A stretch of DNA of 64,000 nucleotides from Aplysia californica (taxonomy: Eukaryota; Mollusca; Gastropoda; Aplysiida; Aplysiidae). The notes under the pieces are model-generated. The model was given only the letters and a program-made list of their open reading frames with translations, had not been told where the DNA came from and searched no databases. Every line of letters starts with the position of its first letter. Within the stretch, counting starts at the first letter, position 1. Made by a program: the position numbers and the translations under genes. This document shows, one piece after another, positions 63,801-64,000 of the stretch. The stretch lies in assembly GCF_000002075.1 (NCBI RefSeq), contig NW_004797346.1, forward strand, positions 488,986 through 552,985, given 5' to 3'.

Positions 63801-64000
63801 CATACTGAAAATACTTTCAATGTGTGTGTGTGTGTTTTTGGGGGGATGGGGGGTTTCTCATTATAAGTGGACATGATAGTAGGAAAAGTATAGCTAAAAT
63901 GATGAACGACATACAACATGATCGATGAAAACCGACCTGCACTATCATGGCATACACTCCTCCCGTGTTTCTCATTGTTTCCGAGTCTCTGTTCAACGTT
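23201..64000 (-). CDS. CDH23-like: Cadherin-23-like gene, C-terminal part, 30 coding exons (5' end outside window)
   Basis: Spliced gene on the minus strand. All exon borders have intron AG before and GT after, and codon phase is continuous through 30 exons (5233 bases, about 1743 residues with the stop). The protein has eleven DxNDx calcium linkers, repeated LDRE motifs and DxD motifs typical of cadherin repeats, then a membrane-adjacent domain, one TM helix and a tail of about 340 residues ending in the PDZ ligand TDL. The RNGSV and SGFF motifs of the membrane-adjacent domain, the basic run after the TM and the PGTN...NANP tail motif match my memory of vertebrate CDH23 and its relative CDHR2. 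Vertebrate CDH23 forms hair-cell tip links and binds harmonin through its C terminus; the role here is unknown. Orthology to CDH23 rather than CDHR2 needs the missing 5' half. Introns run from 122 bases to 5.4 kb. Confidence 0.9.
25757..25797. repeat. (AC)n microsatellite
   Basis: AC units with CG interruptions, ending in CGCGCGCG, in the E29-E30 intron. Confidence 0.95.
26829..26855 (+). mobile_element. SINE 3'-tail fragment
   Basis: GGCGCTCATATGACCTTA directly followed by CTAAAA, a truncated form of the shared tail. In the intron between E29 and E30. Confidence 0.55.
27050..27149. other. Assembly gap, exactly 100 N
   Basis: Flanked by a run of about 18 C on the left and by G on the right. 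A length of 100 usually marks a gap of unknown size. It lies in the E29-E30 intron, so no exon identified here crosses it, but small exons could be lost. Confidence 1.
29240..29290 (-). CDS. CDH23-like: CDH23-like exon E29, 51-base cassette microexon
   Basis: 51 bases, phase 2 to 2. With the E28 junction it reads NANPIFLEKMMLDNNEDG, carrying an NPxF motif and the conserved NANP. Skipping it would keep the frame (E28 to E30 reads N-L-N-S-L), so it could be a cassette exon. Donor GTAGGT; acceptor after TTTCTCCAG. Isolated by introns of 5.2 and 5.4 kb. Confidence 0.82.
30268..30396. repeat. Perfect 20-base inverted repeat with 89-base loop
   Basis: TGTAGCTTGCTTTTCTTATG at 30268-30287 and its exact reverse complement at 30377-30396. 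A TA-rich run adjoins the left arm. Either a very short foldback element or a stable hairpin in the E28-E29 intron. Confidence 0.75.
31950..32125 (+). mobile_element. Short retroposon sharing the SINE 3' tail, copy 2
   Basis: Begins GGTTGGCGGGTGCTCTGGTG, with the same body as 7216-7390 and the tail GCGCTCATATGACCTTATGC, ending in CTAAAA repeats. A run of about 29 A directly precedes it (31917-31945). In the intron between E28 and E29, antisense to the gene. Confidence 0.75.
34214..34265. repeat. (TA)n microsatellite
   Basis: About 25 pure TA units, about 390 bases downstream (lower coordinate) of the E28 donor. Confidence 0.97.
34654..34717 (-). CDS. CDH23-like: CDH23-like exon E28, GTN motif exon
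   Basis: 64 bases, phase 1 to 2. PKESDLYKADIPGTNIHSFE. The PGTN...E segment is a conserved cytoplasmic motif of CDH23-type cadherins. Donor GTAAGC; acceptor after TTTTTTCAG. Confidence 0.88.
35578..36012 (+). mobile_element. MITE-A copy 1 (about 435 bases)
   Basis: Starts GTGTCATGACGCAGTGGAAT (then CAGGCGCTCGTCAA) and ends, in reverse, GCGAGGCATCTTGGTGGAAT (then CAGGCACTCCTCAA), so the ends are inverted repeats of about 33 bases. The interior has GAAGGAGGTGGGGGTCGCCT and AATCCACACAGAAATGTGTT, shared with four other copies. Not coding. Confidence 0.75.
36085..36222 (-). mobile_element. Short retroposon, copy 3 (diverged)
   Basis: Minus strand GGGGTTTGCTCCTTCTTTCC, ATATCTGTCGTCCTTATCTC, AATAACACCTCTAACATTTG, then a degraded tail. 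Same body as the copies at 7216 and 31950. It lies about 70 bases from a MITE-A copy in the intron between E27 and E28. Confidence 0.65.
36669..36765. repeat. AAT-repeat-headed short interspersed repeat
   Basis: AATAATAATAATGATAATGA followed by TTTCTATAGCGCCCACTCCT and CTAGGCGCTTTACATAAA. This layout (trinucleotide run, TATAGCGC, GCGCTTTACA) is common in marine invertebrate genomes in my experience of the motif. Class unassigned. Confidence 0.5.
37362..37402 (-). CDS. CDH23-like: CDH23-like exon E27, juxtamembrane microexon
   Basis: 41 bases, phase 2 to 1. Encodes YQRKLKAATAMAY after the split Arg. The RKLKA motif directly after the TM is shared with vertebrate CDH23 and CDHR2 as I remember them. 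Donor GTAAGT. Too short to show as an open frame; found by phase and motif. Confidence 0.88.
37618..37870. mobile_element. TA-flanked MITE with long inverted termini (253 bases)
   Basis: Ends TGAGGGGGTGAGATGCAAAA and (reverse) TGAGGGGCTGAGATGGGAAT, with a further CCCGCTA shared inside. TA at 37616-37617 and 37871-37872. Located in the intron between E26 and E27. No open frame. Confidence 0.75.
38056..38183 (-). CDS. CDH23-like: CDH23-like exon E26, transmembrane helix
   Basis: 128 bases, phase 0 to 2. PTYKENLDDGLEDKLK leads into a single hydrophobic segment of about 23 residues from MALILV to AIILYY, then the basic stop-transfer TYK(R). This fixes the membrane topology: E1-E25 outside, E27-E30 cytoplasmic. 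Donor GTAAAG; acceptor after TTCTCTAG. Confidence 0.94.
38597..38753 (-). mobile_element. tRNA-derived SINE copy C, internally deleted
   Basis: The tRNA head (CCCGGGTTCGAATCCGGGTA on the minus strand) and the first approximately 40 bases of body are joined directly to the 3' tail (CATATGACC...GTGCCATAAAAC). About 330 internal bases of copies A and B are missing. Lies in the intron between E25 and E26. Confidence 0.8.
39063..39129 (-). CDS. CDH23-like: CDH23-like exon E25, membrane-adjacent domain end
   Basis: 67 bases, phase 2 to 0. IIDQKSALLISLLNDYNVLQ then VI, helix-like and ending in the YNVL motif also seen in vertebrate CDH23. I chose the donor GTAAGT. An in-frame alternative GTTATA lies six bases earlier and would drop the last two residues. 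Confidence 0.88.
39130..40910 (-). other. Left part of the intron between E24 and E25
   Basis: AT-rich, no recognisable repeat or exon. The remainder of this intron carries MITE-A copy 4. Confidence 0.6.
40911..41239 (+). mobile_element. MITE-A copy 4 (left end lost)
   Basis: Begins inside the family with GATTGAAGGAGGTGGGGATC and runs to GACAAGCAACTGATTTCACT and ATGATGTTACAC. More diverged than copies 1 and 2. In the intron between E24 and E25. Confidence 0.65.
41948..42034 (-). CDS. CDH23-like: CDH23-like exon E24, membrane-adjacent domain part 3
   Basis: 87 bases, phase 2 to 2. RLSDKLNYRIVVDSIQTHET then ETGAADLA. Continues the alpha/beta membrane-adjacent domain. Donor GTAAGT; acceptor after TTTCCAG. 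Confidence 0.9.
42568..42656 (-). CDS. CDH23-like: CDH23-like exon E23, membrane-adjacent domain part 2
   Basis: 89 bases, phase 0 to 2. ISLINDDQRLIIIFRRSIDS, then VGPLKDEIV. The DDQR motif followed by a hydrophobic strand matches the ferredoxin-like membrane-adjacent fold of CDH23/PCDH15 relatives (family memory). Donor GTGAGT. Confidence 0.9.
42871..43026. mobile_element. Short TA-flanked MITE (156 bases)
   Basis: Ends CAGTGGATCCTCTTAAACAG and (reverse) CAGTAGAGTCCACTTAAAAC, with TA at 42869-42870 and 43027-43028. No coding capacity. In the intron between E22 and E23. Confidence 0.6.
43546..43794 (-). CDS. CDH23-like: CDH23-like exon E22, membrane-adjacent domain part 1
   Basis: 83 codons, phase 0 to 0. 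NDVEDKDTALWGIDYFEITS is followed by an acidic/basic helix-like stretch, LFRNGSVKTNMYFKPQMSGF and VNLRVYDKGRLYDDARLR. The GIDYFEI, RNGSV and SGFF motifs agree with what I recall of the membrane-proximal part of vertebrate CDH23, which is the strongest argument for the family assignment. Donor GTAAGT. Confidence 0.92.
44510..44611 (-). CDS. CDH23-like: CDH23-like exon E21, EC linker 11
   Basis: 34 codons, phase 0 to 0. VTDINDNPPVF is the last canonical linker. ALGVTRVTQFGKFILELR follows and starts the membrane-adjacent part. Donor GTAAGT. Confidence 0.92.
45493..45592 (-). CDS. CDH23-like: CDH23-like exon E20
   Basis: 100 bases, phase 2 to 0. Encodes SDIPTQMISMGIGDLFPAMY then RPAHTNKTWIKLQ. 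This extra loop before the last linker is longer than in a usual EC repeat, and only the final strand (TWIKLQ) is recognisable. Sequon NKT. Donor GTAAGT. Confidence 0.88.
45945..46071 (-). CDS. CDH23-like: CDH23-like exon E19
   Basis: 127 bases, phase 1 to 2. VDVPDKFTLGRQDGQLCLKT, PLDRETTPYVNVVILALEEC. The LDRE motif is intact and two cysteines flank it. Donor GTGAGA; acceptor after GTGGACAG, with a modest pyrimidine tract. Confidence 0.88.
46072..47426 (-). other. Intron between E18 and E19
   Basis: 1355 bases, with an AC repeat and otherwise AT-rich sequence with nothing recognised. Confidence 0.7.
46791..46858. repeat. (AC)n microsatellite
   Basis: AC units with two interruptions in the E18-E19 intron. 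Confidence 0.97.
47427..47652 (-). CDS. CDH23-like: CDH23-like exon E18, EC linker 10 (non-canonical)
   Basis: 226 bases, phase 0 to 1. LRVQAADQGFPTPAKTSLTL, then the linker VQDKNDHKPEF with His for the last Asn, then RMKENETSCANVSLAIDRD and TFTVICYYLI. Two cysteines here and two in E19 make this a rare cysteine-bearing EC repeat. Donor GTGAGA. Confidence 0.9.
48583..48780 (-). CDS. CDH23-like: CDH23-like exon E17
   Basis: 66 codons, phase 0 to 0. NSETGTFVFQLEAQDNDAGD with the DxD motif, then NGVVRYSILPL and AVDAVTGIITT: the core of an EC repeat. Its LDRE position reads VNAELQSRYE. Donor GTGAGT. Confidence 0.92.
49411..49669 (-). CDS. CDH23-like: CDH23-like exon E16, EC linker 9 (non-canonical)
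   Basis: 259 bases, phase 2 to 0. FSLGDDTNATSVTGSPLFQI, then ASIGLSGYSGFYYVTVVASN, then the linker LDVNDETPRF and NDVAYVME. The LDRE motif of this repeat is replaced by GLSGYSGF, and the linker has Glu for the last Asn, so calcium coordination is probably altered. Donor GTATGG. Confidence 0.9.
50428..50595 (-). CDS. CDH23-like: CDH23-like exon E15, EC linker 8
   Basis: 168 bases, phase 2 to 2. SRITVVIKDVNDNQPEF is a canonical linker, followed by TVPESFQGGQNVATVVANDK with its DxD motif. Donor GTGAGA. Confidence 0.92.
50967..51076 (-). CDS. CDH23-like: CDH23-like exon E14
   Basis: 110 bases, phase 0 to 2. GEISVAKELDREVKALYKFE then VEATDSMLNPEESESA: LDRE motif, strand and loop. Donor GTATAA. 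Confidence 0.9.
51968..52287 (-). CDS. CDH23-like: CDH23-like exon E13, EC linker 7
   Basis: 320 bases, phase 1 to 0, the longest ectodomain exon. It has RLKNELDREKDDQVEFEVIA, linker LDANDNAPIFDP, FEVAEDVAVGFPVTRI and ATDLDDGDFGTVHYALVG, so all standard calcium motifs of one EC boundary are present. Donor GTAACT. Confidence 0.94.
52741..53148 (+). repeat. MITE-A right half, three head-to-tail units
   Basis: Three successive units each contain GATGTTGAGCCAAAAAA or a variant and end in a CCTCAC (about 52910, 53052, 53148). Only the right half of MITE-A is present. The last unit stops about 40 bases from the donor of E12. The family end sequence is reused as the next unit's start. Confidence 0.7.
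53189..53392 (-). CDS. CDH23-like: CDH23-like exon E12, EC linker 6
   Basis: 204 bases, phase 1 to 1. TLTVTLSDSNDNAPQF gives a canonical linker. DVPESESLQSIVLQVSSTDA then DDGQVITYSIG open the next repeat. Donor GTAAGA. Tandem repeat sequence begins about 40 bases beyond the donor. Confidence 0.92.
53978..55256 (+). mobile_element. Mariner-family DNA transposon (DD34D), degraded, in the intron between E11 and E12
   Basis: About 1.28 kb, opposite in orientation to the host gene. Imperfect terminal inverted repeats share GGGGGTTCAA(T/G)AAGTCTTTGG and GTATGAAGGAAT-like sequence just inside. TA lies outside both ends (53976-53977 and 55257-55258). Two open segments, 54296-54601 and 54598-55053, are in different frames. 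They show the second half of a paired HTH region (VTEQHV, DRRITVKQLS), then MDETW, LLHDNAPAH and YSPDLAPSDFF. There are 34 residues between the second and third catalytic Asp. The first DNA-binding helix is not in frame and the end after SDFFLF is cut, so it is inactive. Confidence 0.9.
55351..55486 (-). CDS. CDH23-like: CDH23-like exon E11
   Basis: 136 bases, phase 0 to 1. Encodes TYFGIGLNTGKVFVRNELDR followed by ETAERIILEIVVEDKNAQEG: an LDRE motif and the following strand. Donor GTATCG. A mariner transposon lies in the next intron. Confidence 0.9.
55913..56131 (-). CDS. CDH23-like: CDH23-like exon E10, EC linker 5 (non-canonical)
   Basis: 73 codons, phase 0 to 0. It begins with IRLNDINDETPVF, a linker with Glu for the last Asn, then EIPENTAVGSTFYTFGASD and PDLESNLEYHLGE. 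Donor GTTTGT. Confidence 0.9.
56564..56799 (-). CDS. CDH23-like: CDH23-like exon E9
   Basis: 236 bases, phase 1 to 0. Contains TATDLDGTSPNNDFIYRI, the DLDRESKGEYTLSISAIDRG segment and a final strand GRCILT carrying one cysteine. It is a complete EC core. Donor GTAAGA; acceptor after CATCAG. Confidence 0.92.
57516..57588 (-). CDS. CDH23-like: CDH23-like exon E8, EC linker 4 (non-canonical)
   Basis: 73 bases, phase 0 to 1. Encodes DENDFRPQFSEKNYTTDIPE. The linker reads DENDF where DxNDN is usual, so one calcium ligand is replaced by Phe. The PEN motif that starts the next repeat is intact. Donor GTATGG. Confidence 0.88.
58036..58456 (-). mobile_element. MITE-A copy 3 (about 420 bases, opposite orientation)
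   Basis: Plus strand opens GTGAAGCATTGTGGTGAAAT and closes CTGATTCCACCGCTTTGTG. The interior is the reverse of copies 1 and 2 (TGTGGATTTTACTGAAAAAT, CAGGTGACCCCTACCTTCTT). AAATAT flanks both sides (58030-58035 and 58457-58462), a possible target duplication. In the intron between E7 and E8. Confidence 0.75.
58644..58889 (-). CDS. CDH23-like: CDH23-like exon E7
   Basis: 82 codons, phase 0 to 0. AIDNDASNTPNSLVSYQI opens it, SSTGEITLTDPLDYE is the central strand, and AYDAGDPVRSSQVFVNITVE the final strands. This is a full EC core between the linkers of E6 and E8. Sequons NFT and NIT are present. Donor GTAACA. Confidence 0.92.
59960..60197 (-). CDS. CDH23-like: CDH23-like exon E6, EC linker 3
   Basis: 238 bases, phase 2 to 0. 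It runs FSIEENTGILRV, NVDREENQEF (LDRE-type motif), AQDGGGLRTPAE, then linker LDKNDNEPVF and the opening of the next repeat with IIREGDVDFVRPLKVE. The Glu and Asp calcium ligands are in their usual places. Donor GTTTGT. Confidence 0.92.
60320..60384 (-). CDS. CDH23-like: CDH23-like exon E5
   Basis: 65 bases, phase 0 to 2. Encodes ATDLDSGSFGEIKYSLRGG, the standard DxD-containing segment of an EC repeat. Donor GTATGG; acceptor after TTTCCAG. Confidence 0.9.
60798..60891. repeat. (GAT)n microsatellite beside the E4 donor
   Basis: About 30 GAT units, a few imperfect. It starts about 20 bases into the intron after E4 (as ATC on the gene strand). It produces a false poly-Ser or poly-Asp frame. Confidence 0.97.
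60913..61113 (-). CDS. CDH23-like: CDH23-like exon E4, EC linker 2
   Basis: 67 codons, phase 0 to 0. It starts VPAIHILCDDEQ, contains the linker EIEDMNDNAPEF, and ends with VEENTVPGTSVAVYT. The donor GTAAGT is followed after about 20 bases by a long GAT/ATC repeat. A lone cysteine (HILCDD) lies in the end strand. The acceptor (AAAG before GTC) has a weak pyrimidine tract, so the exact 5' border is slightly less certain. Confidence 0.85.
61325..61560 (+). mobile_element. Degraded SINE of another family
   Basis: Contains a box B-like GAGTTTGATTTCTTGCC, then GGAAAGGTACTTCACACTCT and TCACCCAGATGCAAATGGGT, a motif I know from tRNA-derived SINEs of marine invertebrates. Antisense to the host gene in the intron between E3 and E4. 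Confidence 0.5.
62004..62165 (-). CDS. CDH23-like: CDH23-like exon E3
   Basis: 54 codons, phase 0 to 0, from GTNSHFSVTF to YEKNQRVIFE. This is the middle of an EC repeat. ALDYEKNQR replaces the usual LDRE motif, which fits a diverged repeat. An NNST N-glycosylation sequon is present. Donor GTGAGA; acceptor after CTTTCAG. Confidence 0.88.
62221..62657 (+). mobile_element. MITE-A copy 2 (about 437 bases)
   Basis: Starts GTGTCACGACATGGTGGAAT and ends in reverse GTGAGGCAGCATGGTGAAGT. Colinear with copy 1 throughout (TTGAAGGAGGTTGGGGTTGC, AAAATCCACACAGAAATGTA). In the intron between E2 and E3. Confidence 0.78.
63140..63343 (-). CDS. CDH23-like: CDH23-like exon E2, EC linker 1
   Basis: 68 codons, phase 0 to 0. 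It completes the previous EC repeat (VTITVRDVNDNAPTF, a canonical linker) and opens the next with NNYKATILENMQQNVPVG and the DxD-type motif VSDIDQ. The acceptor is preceded by TTGTCCAG and the donor is GTACTG. Confidence 0.9.
63937..64000 (-). CDS. CDH23-like: CDH23-like exon E1 (partial, cut by window edge)
   Basis: Reads TLNRDSETMRNTGGVYAMIVQ and joins E2 in phase 0. This is the late-strand part of an EC repeat: the LNRD motif is the usual LDRE and the following hydrophobic strand is intact. The donor is GTCGGT. The exon continues beyond base 64000, so its start is not visible. Confidence 0.8.

Overview
The window is eukaryotic, repeat-rich animal DNA with large introns. It looks like a marine invertebrate, most likely a mollusc (possibly a gastropod). 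Reasons: a spliced cadherin-23-type gene, tRNA-derived SINEs with a shared 3' tail, many TA-flanked inverted-repeat elements, very long dinucleotide arrays and two assembly gaps. The species assignment is inference.

The one clear host gene lies on the minus strand and fills 23201-64000. It is the C-terminal part of a large cadherin related to vertebrate CDH23 (and to CDHR2). I could place 30 coding exons with AG/GT borders whose phases agree at every junction: 5233 coding bases, about 1743 residues, running off the window at 64000. In order they encode the end of one cadherin (EC) repeat, ten EC repeats separated by eleven DxNDx linkers, a membrane-adjacent domain, one transmembrane helix (E26), and a cytoplasmic tail (E26-E30). 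The tail has a GTN...NANP motif, an acidic patch, two PPxY motifs and a C-terminal PDZ ligand ending TDL. Ectodomain exons are packed at roughly one per 1-1.5 kb. The few cytoplasmic exons are spread over about 15 kb.

Introns of this gene carry a degraded mariner (DD34D) transposon, at least five copies of one inverted-repeat element of about 430 bp (MITE-A; one copy tandemly amplified), two short TA-flanked MITEs, SINE fragments and microsatellites.

The left third (1-23200) has no host gene I can support. It holds an inverted pair of about 0.5-0.6 kb repeats 9.2 kb apart (1-626 and 9840-10308), full-length tRNA-SINEs (911-1441 and 8085-8611), TA-flanked elements, a LINE 3' fragment with an RNase H domain (11105-11900), long GA/CT/GT/CTGT arrays (2.5-5.5 kb) and a 456-base gap. 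16.4-23.2 kb is AT-rich sequence downstream of the cadherin stop codon and probably includes its 3' UTR.
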